NCBI RefSeq assembly: GCF_023898315.1
Contig: NC_064619.1
Location: forward strand, 298,506,150-298,570,149
Length of the DNA: 64,000 bases
Reading direction: 5' to 3'
Source of the DNA: Schistocerca nitens
Lineage: Eukaryota > Arthropoda > Insecta > Orthoptera > Acrididae
Shown: piece after piece, positions 13,141 through 23,880 of the stretch
Numbering within the stretch: position 1 is the stretch's first letter
Layout of the letters: each line of letters opens with the position of its first letter
Notes under the pieces: model-generated
What the model was told of the DNA's origin: nothing
Databases searched by the model: none
The model's input: the letters and a program-made list of their open reading frames with translations, nothing else
Made by a program: the position numbers and the translations under genes

Positions 13141-13700
13141 GTCTCACTTAAAGTCGAGTCGCACTGGAAGTCAACGGAGCAAACTAAATTCCAATAATCC
13201 CATTGTACCCCTTCTGATAACCAATCCTGTAATGCTGCCGCGCCTTTTGTAAACAGATCCCACCTACACACACTCCGTATCCTGTCACGAGGAAACTTCA
13301 ACCGACTCCCTATCCGAGAAAAATGTGATCCGCGCCGATATTTATCCCTCCTACCAACTGTAACTCTATCCCGCTCCACATAAGGGCTCCTCTCTCATTT
13401 CCCCTCTCCTTGCATCCCCATCCCTTTCCTCCTGTTACCACTACTCTATCTACACACCGAAGTCATCTTCACCCTCTGTCTTTAACACCTTCCATATTCC
13501 CACTGTTTATCCCAAAGCGTACCCTCATCTACATAGTTTTGCTAATTGACCGTCTCAACTCTATGGAACATATTTTCTCCTTCTAAAATACTTCTCACCA
13601 GGTGCAGGCTCTTCAGATTTTACGTGAAAGTGCAGCGCTTCAGTGTGTCTTCTCAGAAGAATGTCACCATTCTGCGATGTGTTTTAAAATGCATTTTTTT
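13141..13700. other. Pyrimidine-rich spacer
   Basis: C/T-rich on the plus strand from about 13380 to 13510 (CCCCTCTCCTTGCATCCCCA). Not assignable to an element. Confidence 0.45.
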
Positions 13701-13910
13701 CTATCAAAAACAGTCTTGATCACAAATTATTTACTTCGGTAACCGGTTTCGGCCACAATTGTGGTCATCTTCAGACCAATGAGTAAGAATCTCCTTCTGG
13801 TGGTAAATCACCAGAAGGAGGTTCTTACTCATTGGTCTGAAGATGACCACAGTAGTGGTCGAAACCGGTCACCGGAATAAATAATTTGTGATCAAGACTG
13901 TTTTTGATAG
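13701..13910. repeat. Foldback palindrome, 102 bp arms, with the GAAAC hairpin box
   Basis: A near-perfect inverted repeat with a 6 bp loop (GTAAAT), from CTATCAAAAACAGTCTTGAT to its complement. Each arm holds the box reading, from centre outward, CTGAAGATG, a small hairpin, GAAACCGGT (13744-13774 complement, and 13837-13869). The small hairpin is GACCAC-AGTA-GTGGTC in the right arm. No coding capacity. Confidence 0.9.
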
Positions 13911-15039
13911 TAAATATTTGTAACAACAATGATCACTGTTCACTCCCACAATGTATTCAAAAGTAATGCATATATTTTTGTTTTTTGGTTGCCCATCTAT
14001 GATTTTTTAATTTTTCAATAGAAAAAGCTGTCCTAAAGATTTTTTCTTATTCTCGTTATATTTTTTAATTCCTTTCGCTGAAAATCCGTATACTGTATCG
14101 ATGACAGATCAGCCCCCGCCCATACGGGTGAGGGGGAAACAGGGAAAGAGAGAGACAGAGAACAAGAAGTCGACGGACGGCCCGACACGTGTCGGCACCA
14201 TCAAATGAAGACATGCTCACTCTACATGAAACTTCAACATAATATCTCGTCGCTCAGCCCATTGTTGAACGGCGGAAATGAGGTTATGAGGGACAGCCAG
14301 GCTCATGAAAAGTTGCAATACAAGCTCTATGGACAAAACATCACTAGCCCCCATAAGAAAGCACACTTGTCGATAAAATGAAATGATAGTATGGCATTGT
14401 TGGCCGTCGATATGGAGCGTTGTTGATCATATAATCCAGTCAAGTGACCCCTCACCGCTGACGTCATGGGAGTCAAGTGGTGGGTTCGGGCCAGTTTGTC
14501 GTATGGACTCAGCGCAGTAACATGGGTCGACGAGGAGATGTGACAGAATGGTTGCCCGAATTCTTCGTGCATCAAAGGGCCCACAGACGAGTGTCACACC
14601 TTGTCCCACATATTCGGTTTCAAAACCGGCAGGAGCTCATGCTCTCATTGCGTCAAAGTCAATCTCAGTCAGTTTGCGAATAAACATGTCGACGGGAAAT
14701 GCATACAAACGGGTACTTCGTAAGAAGCCACTGATCACAGTGTCTTCAATAGGTCAAACGACACTGAAAATGAACAGTAGTTGAAGGAAAGCGTTTAGTG
14801 TACGGACCAGAGACGCGTTTAATCCGCAGTACATGGTGGGTTCAGTTCAGGCTACATTAGTTGTGTGATGTTTTGGTTTTTTTTATGTACCATGGCCTTG
14901 GTCCAATCATTCAAGTCATACTACCAGAATATTTATTTTAACATTCTCAGTGACTAAGTGTTCACGTTTTTAATAAATATTCAGTGGACATTCCCTTCTT
15001 CCAAGATGACGACAGCTGTGTTCACAGTGCTACACGCAT
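13911..15039. other. Spacer with a possible transposase N-terminal scrap
   Basis: The plus strand at 14521-14560 reads MGRRGDVTEW, which faintly resembles a Tc1-like transposase start, but the rest does not follow. Otherwise unrecognised. Confidence 0.3.
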
Positions 15040-15049
15040 ACACTGATCG

Positions 15050-16205
15050 GCCAGAACATTAGGACCACATACCTAACGGTCGATAAGTCCACCTTTGGCA
15101 CGGATAACAGTAGCGACGCGTCATGACATGGAAGCAATCAGGTCGTCGTAGATCGCTGGAGGGAGATGGTACCACATCTGCACTCACAAGTCACCTCCTG
15201 ACATCACGTTCAATCACGTCCCAGATACGTTCGATTGGGTTCAGATTTGGCGAGTTGGGGGGAGGGGTTAGGGGGAGTAGCACATCAGCTAGAACTCGCC
15301 ACTGTGTTCCTCGAACTACTCTGTAACATTCCTGGCCTTGTGAAATGGCGTATTATCCTGTCGGAAAATGCCACTGCAGTCAGGAAACATGATAATCATG
15401 AAGGGGGTCTGATACTCCTCGGCCGTCGTGGTGCCTAAAAAAAAAAAAAAAACACATCCAAGCCCTAGGCAGGATTCGAACCTGCGACCGCAGCAGCACC
15501 GCGGTTCCAGACTGAAGCACCTAGAACCGCTCAGCTACAGCAGCCGGTGCCTTCCACAGGCGCCACCATACATCCCTTCACTATTATCATGTTTCCTGAC
15601 TGCAGTAGCATTTTCCGACAAGATAATACGCCATTTCACAAGGCCAGGAACGTCCATGTGAATGTTCCCCACTGTAAAATGGAACCGCCGCCAATTTTCT
15701 CCGTCCCACAATACAGGTGTCAAGGAGCTGTTCTCCTGGAAGACAACGGATTCACGCCCGACCATCAGGATGATGAAGGAGGTACCGGGATTTATCAGAC
15801 CATGCAACACTCTGCAACTACAACGTCCAATGCCGATGGTCACGTGCCTATTTCAGTTGTAGCTGCCGATGGCATGGGGTCAAAACTAGCATATGTATGA
15901 CTCGTTAGCTGCAGAGGCCCATCGTTAGGAGCGTTCGGTGCACTGTGTGTTCACACATATTTGTACTCTGTCCACCATTAAAATCTGATGTTAATTCCGC
16001 CGCCGCCTGTCCTGTTTTACCAGTCTGCCCAGCCTACGACGTCTGGACCTGGTTTCACCTAGGTTTCATACGCCTTGAATACACTCATCACCACACCCCT
16101 AGAACACCCGACAGGTCGTGCAGTTTCCGACATGGTCGTGTGGAGCCTCCGGGCCATCAAAAACTGCCCTTTGTCAAACTCTGATAGATCGCGCGCCTTC
16201 CCCAT
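15050..16205 (-). pseudogene. Tc1-like transposase pseudogene
   Basis: The minus strand starts ATGGGGAAGGCGCGCGATCT (MGKARDLSEFDKGQ), then reads ARRLHTTMSETARPVGCSRG, a helix-turn-helix DNA-binding start typical of Tc1-family transposases. Downstream are fragments of the DDE domain in several frames (for example VTCEC and the AFGRMLHGLINPGT region). A SINE and several stops and frameshifts break it. The intact enzyme would cut and paste the element at TA sites; this copy cannot. Confidence 0.72.
15437..15545 (-). mobile_element. Short SINE with family-A tRNA head and poly(A)
   Basis: Only the tRNA-like head (about 85 bp) is present, followed directly by about 16 As. The flanks GGTGCCT at 15430-15436 and 15546-15552 form a 7 bp target duplication. 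It looks like a head-only transcript that was polyadenylated and inserted, rather than a decayed full SINE. It interrupts the Tc1-like transposase remnant. Confidence 0.8.
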
Positions 16206-16244
16206 TCTACTTACACACGGACAGCACGCTCACACTAAAGGCCA

Positions 16245-16999
16245 ACAGTTATTGAGCTATGTGGAAAAAACGTAAATTAGTTACAAACTACGGCGTGCAC
16301 TCACTTTATTCAACATGTAAACATCACTACAGATATTCGTATTTAGGCTATGACATGTTCGATAAGCCTGCCATCATTGGCGAAGATAAGGCGCAGATGA
16401 ATAGCGAAATCCTGCATAACCCGCTGAAGTGTCGGAACATCGATGCTGTCGATGAGCCCCTGAATGGCTGTTTTCAGTCAGCAGTGGTTTAGGGGTTATT
16501 ACTCTACGCCTTGTCTTTAATATAGCCCCACAAAATGGGAATCGCATGTGATCAGATCCGGAGAATATGGCGCCCAATAGAGGCCTGTACCAGTAGCTTC
16601 TGGCTACCCCAGAGTCATAATGCTGTCCCCAAGTGCTCCTCCAGGACACCAAACACCGTCCTGCTTCGATGGGGACGAGCTCCGTCTTGCATGAACCACA
16701 TCTAGTCGAAATCAGGGTCACTTTGGATAATGGGAATGAAATCATCTTCGAAAACCTTCACGTACCGATCGGTAGTACTCATGCCATCAAGGAATACCGC
16801 ACCGATTCTCAGTCCCCCAAATGCGCCAAATTTGCTTATTGACAAACCCATCCAAATGAAAGTGGTCTGCGTCGCTAACGTTGTGCGCATACCCATACTA
16901 ACTCCCATCATGCCCCGCGACCAACCATGCACTTTGAACGTCCTAACGCAAACCGTTCAGAAGTTATGACGATTTTACTTCATGTAGTTCAATAATTGT
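16245..16999 (-). mobile_element. Second mariner-like transposon nested in the Tc1 element
   Basis: Inverted ends: ACAGTTATTGAGCTATGTGG on the left, and on the right CATGTAGTTCAATAATTGT, whose complement is ACAATTATTGAACTACATG. Minus-strand translation shows VWCPGGALGDSIM, then YWAPYSPDLITCD, the third catalytic-Asp region ('YSPDL-P-D') of an IS630/mariner-type transposase. The C-terminal SIDVPTLQRVMQDF-like piece follows. It is internally deleted, at 755 bp, and full of stops. The outer Tc1 sequence resumes on both sides, so this insertion is the younger one. Confidence 0.7.
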
Positions 17000-17224
17000 C
17001 ACTCTGGACACGCAACGTCCGTGTGTCTGACTGACAGTCATTCCCCGCCAGGTGACACTGTTATCGCCTGGGCGGGTTTATATCAATAGCAGGTCATAAT
17101 GCTCTGGGTAATCAGTGTGCGTAGCTGGTTTGACGAAGATTCAAACATCGTATCGCATCTCGACTGGCCCGCTAAATCACCCTATCTTAATGCTACGCAA
17201 ATAAAATTGGAACTATTTGCAAAC

Positions 17225-17405
17225 AAAATTGGCTCTAAGCACTATTGGACTTAATATCTGAGGTCATCAGTCCCCTAGACTTAGAACTACTTAAACCTAC
17301 CTAACCTAAGGACATCACATACATCCATGCCCAAGACAGGAATCGAACCTACGACCGTAGCACAGCAGCGTGGTTCCAGACTGAGGCGCCTCGAACCGTT
17401 CGGCC
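17225..17405 (-). mobile_element. SINE family A, diverged
   Basis: The body and tRNA-like head are recognisable with many changes, including a disturbed B-box region. The flanks CTATTTGCAAAC (17213-17224) and CTATTTGAAAAC (17406-17417) form a target duplication with one mismatch, suggesting an older insertion. Confidence 0.9.
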
Positions 17406-17767
17406 CTATTTGAAAACAGCGGCTCTATTCTACAGGATCTCATCGTCAACCAGTGGCTTCGGCTGGATATGACGTAACTGGAAAAAAAAAACCTTGTGGG
17501 CTCTCTTCCTCGCCGAACTGAGGCCATTTATCAAGGCTAGAGGCGCTGTTAACTAGTATTAGCGCGATGTCTCCTGCAGGTATTAACTTTTTGTCCGATG
17601 TGTTTAGAGCCAGCACTGCGAAACTAGCAATGTAATAGGAGTTATTAATAGCGAAACCAATATTCATGTTGTTGACATAATGTGGTAGTTTTCTCCGTGC
17701 TACTGGGAAGCTACGTAATTAGAAATACTGTTTTAAAACTTCACCTTTTTTATGGAAAAACATGTGA

Positions 17768-17964
17768 AGGGCGTCCCACATGAAACAGGTACGCCTGATG
17801 CTTGAAATTCAAGTGACAAAGAACTTAGTAAAGTTAAAAAATGAAGTTGTCTAGTTATAGGAGTTGCTCGAAATGGTGGCCATGGGCTTCATGCACTTCA
17901 CAAGAAATTCGACTAGACACATTTACCGGTACATGTTGTGTGCCGGTTTTATGTGGGACACCCT
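17768..17964. mobile_element. Small MITE with 'gggtgtccc' ends
   Basis: About 197 bp between AGGGCGTCCCACATGAAAC and GGTTTTATGTGGGACACCCT, which are inverted copies with two mismatches. No coding potential. The ends resemble those of the elements at 23184-23730 and 31785-32459. Confidence 0.7.
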
Positions 17965-19420
17965 GTACATTCGAACACATGCAATAATATGTACAAGACA
18001 GTATATACCCTTTGTCAGTTTGTCTTACTTTCTTTAATTGGCACATGACGTTAAAAGAAACGATATTTTTTCCCTCAATGGAGCTGACGTTTCCATTTTT
18101 GGAACAATTTTCACCAAAACAAACATTTTTTTTATCTTTCTGTAGCCTTATTTATGCCCTGTGTAAACTATTAATTCGTACAGACTTTCTAAAATCTAAA
18201 CCATTTTTCGTTTAGACATATCCGTTCTCTTTTGTCAAGAGAGTCAAGCACTCAGGCCTTGTTAATGAGCCATGAAAATAAAGCAAGCAGTTAACAGAAG
18301 GTTAAGAAGAAACAAAAGCACTACGACGTGAGTGGAAGTGGCGAGAATAGATGTTGCAGCAGACGACGCCACTGTCACGTGTCCCGTCGAATTCTTCCCG
18401 CGTATTTTTGACGATGACGTTCTGCGTATTTCCATTCCACTGGCTGTCAATGTGAAAGCTGCCGATAGAAATGCGTTCCTGATGTTCTGTTACCTTCTGT
18501 GACATCAGGTGTGACGTCAGCACGATTTACCTCTCCGTTCAACTTTGGGCATGTGTTTGGCGATTTCGGCAGTCAGCGATCCCTACTCTATGAAATTCAT
18601 AATATTTTCCATTAGAGTATATATAATAACTGACGTTATTTTATTATATGTGTGCATCTCTCACATACAAGGAAATACTACTAAACTTCACTGCCACTCC
18701 TTTATGTACTTTGAATTTCAAGATGAATCACATAAATCTTAATTTCAAACTTAGAAAATATGACAAATAGGTTTCCATGAAATGAAACATCGTGGCACCT
18801 TCGTGGAAACTGCATTACGCAAAACCGTATCTTGTCTAAAGATCCTCATTTCCTAGGCAGAATACCAAAACACTACAGTGAAATTTGATAGCAAGTAGAT
18901 TGTGTCAAATAGTGGAAGCTAAATGTGTTCATCGTATGCGTCGAAACTGACTGATCGTACATGACTAATACTGATAATTCGTTACGTGGAAAACGATTAT
19001 TCACACCCGTATCTGAGCTACTAATTTCGTGTTTCAAAATAAAACGTTTGTGCAAAATGTTGTTGAGGATTGTTCTGAAATTTTAAAAATCCTGACTTTT
19101 GGCAGATAACTGGTTTCGCACAAACGGATCACGTGGAAAGTTTCGGACTTACAAGTACGTTGTCAGTTACACGATGATGTATACATTGTGACAAGAATCA
19201 CGTGTATATCAAGTCAATACAAAACTTTCAGCCCCGTATGTTTCCTTTATTTCTGTGAAAGGATCTTTGGTGTATACGCACTGATTATTGTGTATCTTGT
19301 CTAATACGATATTGTGTTGGCTCTTGACTTTCTAATAGCACCATGATTCTTTCCCAGAGACACAGAAAGCTAGGGGATTGCGGTGAAACGGGCGGGAAGA
19401 TGGAGAGGCGGATGTTGCTT

Positions 19421-19423
<3 letters not shown>

Positions 19424-19460
<37 letters not shown>
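19424..19460 (+). repeat. GT microsatellite
   Basis: About 18 uninterrupted GT units. Confidence 0.95.
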
Positions 19461-19461
<1 letters not shown>

Positions 19462-20288
19462 ATACGAACTGTGTATCGTTCCGTGAACCTAAAACCGGCG
19501 ATGGTGGCACGCAACCCCTATTAGCACAGATGAGGAGATAAAATGCACTCAGAGGGTATACCCACGCCGTGTATTGGAAGAATTAAGGGGATCTGGCGAA
19601 TGGTATTTTATCAGAAATCCATTAGCGAGGACTGAAAAGTTTTTAAAACAGAACCGTTAAAAAGAAAGTCAAGAAGCAGAGAGGGTAGGGTACACATAGC
19701 TGCGTAGCTAGCAATCAAACGTGAAATGGTTCCTTATAAAAAAAATTCAAAAAATACTCCGATGCCTGCTCTGTCTGCAGGTTCTATCCCAAAAAACTGC
19801 CAACAGACCCAAGTTAATGATGAGCTACATTCCATGATGAACGAATGAGTATCACGGAGTGAATGGAAGCGCTCCTGCTTTGCAAAATCTTTTAAGAGGA
19901 TCGAACTAAATGTAATAAACAGGTTGCGTGGAGTTACTTGCTGCCTGACAACTCGCACAGGTGTTGAATATACACATAAATACAATTCTGGAAGTAGCCT
20001 GCGTTTAATTTGACCATCGGGCGTGTTTTTATTAATCTTGAATGCTTACCGCTATGAAAAACGAACGGTCTCACTTGATCTTCGCGGGGTTTGTTAAACC
20101 TATTAGTGATTAAATGTGTTTAGCTAACTTCCCAGTAGTTAGCTGCATTTTTAAAGAATAACGAGACCTGTAATTGAAACGTACCTTCCGGAATGTGTGC
20201 GCTGTTTTTAACTCTAACGGTCTTCTAAAAAATCTTTGTACTTCTCTCTTGAAGAGGTATACAGCGTATTTGTCTGTCAGCACGTGCA

Positions 20289-20301
20289 CGTGTGTACGTG
20301 T

Positions 20302-20358
<57 letters not shown>
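20289..20358 (+). repeat. GT microsatellite with ACGT-containing start
   Basis: CACGTGTGTACGTGTACGTG runs into about 27 clean TG units. A CA/CCCC-rich stretch follows near 20430-20455. Confidence 0.95.
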
Positions 20359-20359
<1 letters not shown>

Positions 20360-20639
20360 GAACTGTCATTCTCGCAGCTCAGATGGGGCGAATTCTCAGG
20401 AAGCTGTTCATCTCTAATCCCCCCTCCACCCCCCCCCCACACACACACACGCCTCCCACCTATTTCCGTCACTATTAATTGGCCTTTTTTTATCTTGGGA
20501 TATACAGAAGTCGAAGTCCCATCACTTCTCTTTTGCATTTCATTCTTTCTCTGCTTACCAATGGAGTATAAAGAATCAATGGCCCATAAATCGTTGTACT
20601 GTGTTTATATACAGAGAAGAACGGAACAGGTGGTGTTAT

Positions 20640-21085
20640 AGTACGGGGGTGGTCTCGTGGTTAGGATATAGCCCCACATGCTGCGCTTCAGGAAACGCTA
20701 AATGGGGAAGGATATGAGCACTGTGTACTGCGTACAATAGAGGAACATTTCTGAGATGATGACCGTTTGTATTAGCATAACAATGCACCTGTCATAAAGC
20801 AGCAACTGTGAGGCAATGGTTTGTGGATAATAATATTTCTGAAATGGGCTGGCCTGCAGAAAGGCCCGACCTCATCAGAGTGGGTCACGTTTGGGGTGAG
20901 TTAGAACGTCGAGATCACTCAAGACCCCAGCGTCCGACGTAACTTACCTTCTCTGGTTTCGCCTCTTGAGCATAATGGGCTGCTACTCCTCCTCAGACAT
21001 TCAGACATCTCATTGAAAGTGTCGACAGCAGAATTAAAGCCGTCAGAAGAGCGAAGGGTGGACACATCACACATTAACGTCCACT
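20640..21085 (+). pseudogene. Tc1-like transposase remnant, C-terminal half
   Basis: The plus strand reads CHKAATVRQWFVDNNISEM, then WPAERPDLIRVGHVWGELER, matching the last part of a Tc1 transposase ('QQDNAPCHKA', 'WPARSPDLNPIEHVWDEL'). It ends at LIESVDSRIKAVRRAKGGH. The last catalytic Asp region is mutated from SPDLNP to RPDLIR. The 5' half and the ends are missing. Confidence 0.75.
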
Positions 21086-21179
21086 AACAGGTGTCTGGAT
21101 GATGAGATGTGTACGTTCCCATCTTATGCGTAACGAAAGGTTACAGGGGATATTGCGGCGAGCGAAAATGGAAGTGTTT

Positions 21180-21445
21180 GCGACATGTAGTCCTGAATGC
21201 ACGTGGCGCAGCCGCGGCACGCGACCTGACGTGACGCGCCGTCACCGTGAGAGGCGCGCGCCTCTGAGGCGAAGCCACAAGAGCGGAAGGCCCGGCCGTC
21301 GCGCGCCGCGCCTAGCCGCCTTTACAGGGTTTCCGCATGTGACCTGCCCGCCTACATTACTGGCGCCGCCAGCGCCACCGACTTGTCCCGTCCGTCGCTC
21401 ATCGGCCAAAGTTAGCCCGTCTCTCGTGTCGCTTTTTACGTAACA
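21180..21445. other. GC/CpG-rich island
   Basis: GCGCGCCTCTGAGGCG, GTCGCGCGCCGCGCCTAGC and TTACTGGCGCCGCCAGCGCC. It shares the ACTGGCGCC-CAGCG core with the island at 9.7 kb. No recognised coding sequence. Confidence 0.35.
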
Positions 21446-21550
21446 TAACGTGGCGAGAGGCCGAGTCACGTGCTTCCGTCCTTGCCCTGCATTACACTAG
21501 GTGTGCACCACTCGCTGCTTAACATACTATCCCCTACTCATTCATTCATA

Positions 21551-22063
21551 CCCAGTGGTTATAATTAAAGTGCAGCTAACCACGGAGGTCCACTTTGTCG
21601 TCTAGTTATCGTATGGCAGCGAAACTTTGTAGCTAAGCTAATGCGTCAATGAACGCAGAACCAATTTACACTGGAAAAAAATTAATTCCAATTATGGAGA
21701 CCAAATGTAAATCTGGCTCCGTACAGCATCTCGTCGACGTCTCTGGTACTCATATTGAACAAACTGGGTAAGCAGCGGCTAATAATAAAATCAACATTAT
21801 GCCTTTCTCACCCGTTTGACGTTTTCTGCCCACGTTCCATTCCTAATTACACCTCCATTACATATGGAAACATTTCTATACGACTTTCTTGCAAACGCAG
21901 CGCCACGTTTGCGCCTGGTGGCCAAAACTGGAACTAATTTTTTTCAGCGTGAATCGGTTACGCATAAACGCACTACAAAAATTTACCAAGTTTCACTCCA
22001 ATACAAAAATTCCAGCCCAAGTGGGCCTCTGTGAGTAGCTGCACTTTAATTATAACCACTCGG
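21551..22063. mobile_element. TA-flanked MITE, terminal repeat about 40 bp
   Basis: The left end AGTGGTTATAATTAAAGTGC is mirrored on the right by GCACTTTAATTATAACCACT; the inverted match extends to about 40 bp with a few changes. TA lies on both sides (21549-21550 and 22064-22065). 513 bp with no transposase frame. Confidence 0.8.
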
Positions 22064-22069
22064 TACATA

Positions 22070-22660
22070 CAGGGAATTTCCACAAGAGCGTGCAAAAATG
22101 CAACAGGACATAGAAAATGCTCCACTGAAAAACTTGAGGTAGGGAACCTGGGGTCGCAGAAGCCAGCTTAAGGAGGCATGGAAGTAAACCTGTCTACCGC
22201 TTTGTCTAGCATTACTGTTTTCCAGCTTATTTACAGTTAACATGCGTAAACGTTTACACGTACTGTGCTGTTTACTTATACGTACATTCTTTATTTCCTG
22301 CAAGGAAACAAGGAATTGCCAGAACTGTAGCTGCCTGTGATGTGATTCGAAACACAGCAGGGATATTTGCCAAGGTGCGTCAGAATTTTGTTCGCCAATG
22401 TCACGCTTGCACTAAGGCAGATGACCATCAGTTTCAGAACATTTTCTAAGATAGAGTATAAATGGTATGTTCATTGTGTCAATGATGGTATTTGCAGCTA
22501 ACTCCAACTAATATAAGCAAAAAAGTACACAGGAATGTGATTTTATTCTATTATCTCCCTAAGCTGGCTTCTCTGACCCCAGTTTCCCTACCTCAAATTG
22601 CTCAGTGTAGCCTCCTCAATGTCCTGTTAAATTTTTGCACGCTCTTATGGAAACACCCTG
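22070..22660. mobile_element. TA-flanked MITE with long terminal inverted repeats
   Basis: The left end CAGGGAATTTCCACAAGAGC is mirrored by GCTCTTATGGAAACACCCTG on the right. The inverted match continues inward about 100 bp (GCGTGCAAAAATGCAACAGG and its partner). TA flanks both ends. It begins 6 bp after the previous MITE ends. No protein is encoded. Confidence 0.82.
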
Positions 22661-22664
22661 TACA

Positions 22665-22667
<3 letters not shown>

Positions 22668-22717
<50 letters not shown>
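22668..22717 (+). repeat. CT microsatellite
   Basis: About 25 CT units, directly after the MITE at 22070-22660 and before a SINE. Confidence 0.97.
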
Positions 22718-22718
<1 letters not shown>

Positions 22719-22727
22719 ACGTAAATG

Positions 22728-22930
22728 GTTCAAATGGCTCTCAGCGCTATGGGACTTAACTTCACAACTTCTGAGGTCATCAGTCCCCTAGAACTTAGAA
22801 CTATTTAAACCTAACTAACCTAAGGACATCACACACATCCATGCCCGAGGCAGGATTTGAACCTGCGACCGTAGCGGTCGCGCGGTTCCGGACTGTAGCG
22901 CCTAGAACCGCTCGGCCGCTCCAGCCGGCC
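22728..22930 (-). mobile_element. SINE family A
   Basis: Complete copy with perfect target duplication GACGTAAATG at 22718-22727 and 22931-22940. It is inserted right beside a CT microsatellite. Confidence 0.95.
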
Positions 22931-22937
22931 GACGTAA

Positions 22938-23040
22938 ATGACGTAACGTGCTGTGCTGTTTATTTAAATATACATTCTTTATTTTCTGCAAGGAAACAAA
23001 GAATTGACAGAACTGTAACTGTCTGTGATGTGGTCACTGT
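22938..23040 (+). repeat. Second copy of an interior part of the neighbouring MITE
   Basis: TGCTGTGCTGTTTATTTAAA, CATTCTTTATTTTCTGCAAG, GGAAACAAAGAATTG-CAGAA and CTGTCTGTGATGTG repeat, in the same orientation, the MITE interior at about 22262-22345. It is separated from the MITE by a CT run and a SINE. Confidence 0.75.
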
Positions 23041-23183
23041 GGAACAAGTGGGCCGTTAGATAATTTTACTACTAAAGGAAATCAAAAGCGGGAGGTAGAT
23101 AGCAAAGTTTGATTAGCCCTGTTCTGACGCTATATCCACTTCTGCCGCAATGAAAAGCACAAAAGTGTACAAGTACCCCTATA

Positions 23184-23730
23184 CAGGGTGTCCCAGGAGG
23201 AATGGTCAATATTGATGGATATGAGAGGAACTATCATTCGAAGCAAAAATGGGCTATAAAATGCATACGTTAAGAGTTATGAGCTCTTCATCTTCGATAC
23301 TATGAAACAAATCTCTTCTACTGCCAGCTCTTTGCTTTCCATCTTTTGCAAGGAAGTAGTATGAACAAAAATAACAAAAATTGTTTAGTAAACATGGGCT
23401 CTAAAATGCACATTTTAAGAGCTACGAGTATTTTTTTAGAAGAGATATGTTTCACAATAGCGAAGATAAAGTGCTCGTAGCCCTTAAGGTGTTCACTTTA
23501 CAGCCCATGTTATCAGACTTTTTTTCCTTGCTTTGGCCCATATATCATCTCTCACAAAATGAACAAAGAGCTTGCAGTAGACGAGATTTGTTTCACAGTA
23601 TCGAAGATCAGGAAGTGCTCGCAGCTCTTAAGGTATGCATTTTGGAGCCGATGTTTGCTACAGTTTTTTGCTTCGAATGATCGTTACTGTCATATCCCTG
23701 AATATTGACCATTCCTCCTTGGACAGCCTG
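23184..23730. mobile_element. TA-flanked MITE, 'cagggtgtccc' type
   Basis: The ends CAGGGTGTCCCAGGAGGAAT and ATTCCTCCTTGGACAGCCTG are inverted copies (about 33 bp with the inner GGTCAATATT), flanked by TA. The interior has further imperfect inverted and direct repeats, such as the repeated segment TTCGA-GA-CA--AGTGCTCG with CTCTTAAGG-ATGCATTTT. No coding capacity. Confidence 0.82.
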
Positions 23731-23739
23731 TATATCAAC

Positions 23740-23742
<3 letters not shown>

Positions 23743-23784
<42 letters not shown>
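23743..23784 (+). repeat. AG microsatellite
   Basis: About 21 AG units just outside the MITE ending at 23730. Confidence 0.96.
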
Positions 23785-23787
<3 letters not shown>

Positions 23788-23880
23788 AAATTTTTTCGTT
23801 TTTTATATTTTTTACGCCACAATCTGAGGAGCAGAGGAACACTTCACAATGCCGTAATCTTTAGGTTTGTTAATGAATAA

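Larger units (their letters stand above)
15040..17118 (-). mobile_element. Tc1-like DNA transposon with nested insertions
   Basis: The inverted ends match: CACTGATCGGCCAGAACATT on the left, and on the right GCTCTGGGTAATCAGTG, whose complement is CACTGATTACCCAGAGC. The element carries a decayed minus-strand transposase (15050-16205), a poly(A) SINE (15437-15545) and a second transposon (16245-16999). A TA precedes the left end; the right flank no longer shows it. Confidence 0.8.
17965..20639. other. Spacer with two GT microsatellites
   Basis: No LINE, SINE or transposase sequence was seen apart from the microsatellites at 19424 and 20289. Confidence 0.5.

Noticed and set aside
12527..13379. 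Arg/Pro-rich frames of 173 and 206 codons on the minus strand
   Set aside because: Low stop-codon frequency in a GC-rich island explains them; two overlapping frames of similar quality and no recognised domain.
14477..14784. Transposase N-terminus (MGRRGDVTEW)
   Set aside because: Only about ten residues resemble the family, the continuation does not match, and no inverted ends were found.
20110..20538. 142-codon minus frame with a Thr/His run
   Set aside because: It spans the GT microsatellite and a poly-C stretch; no domain.
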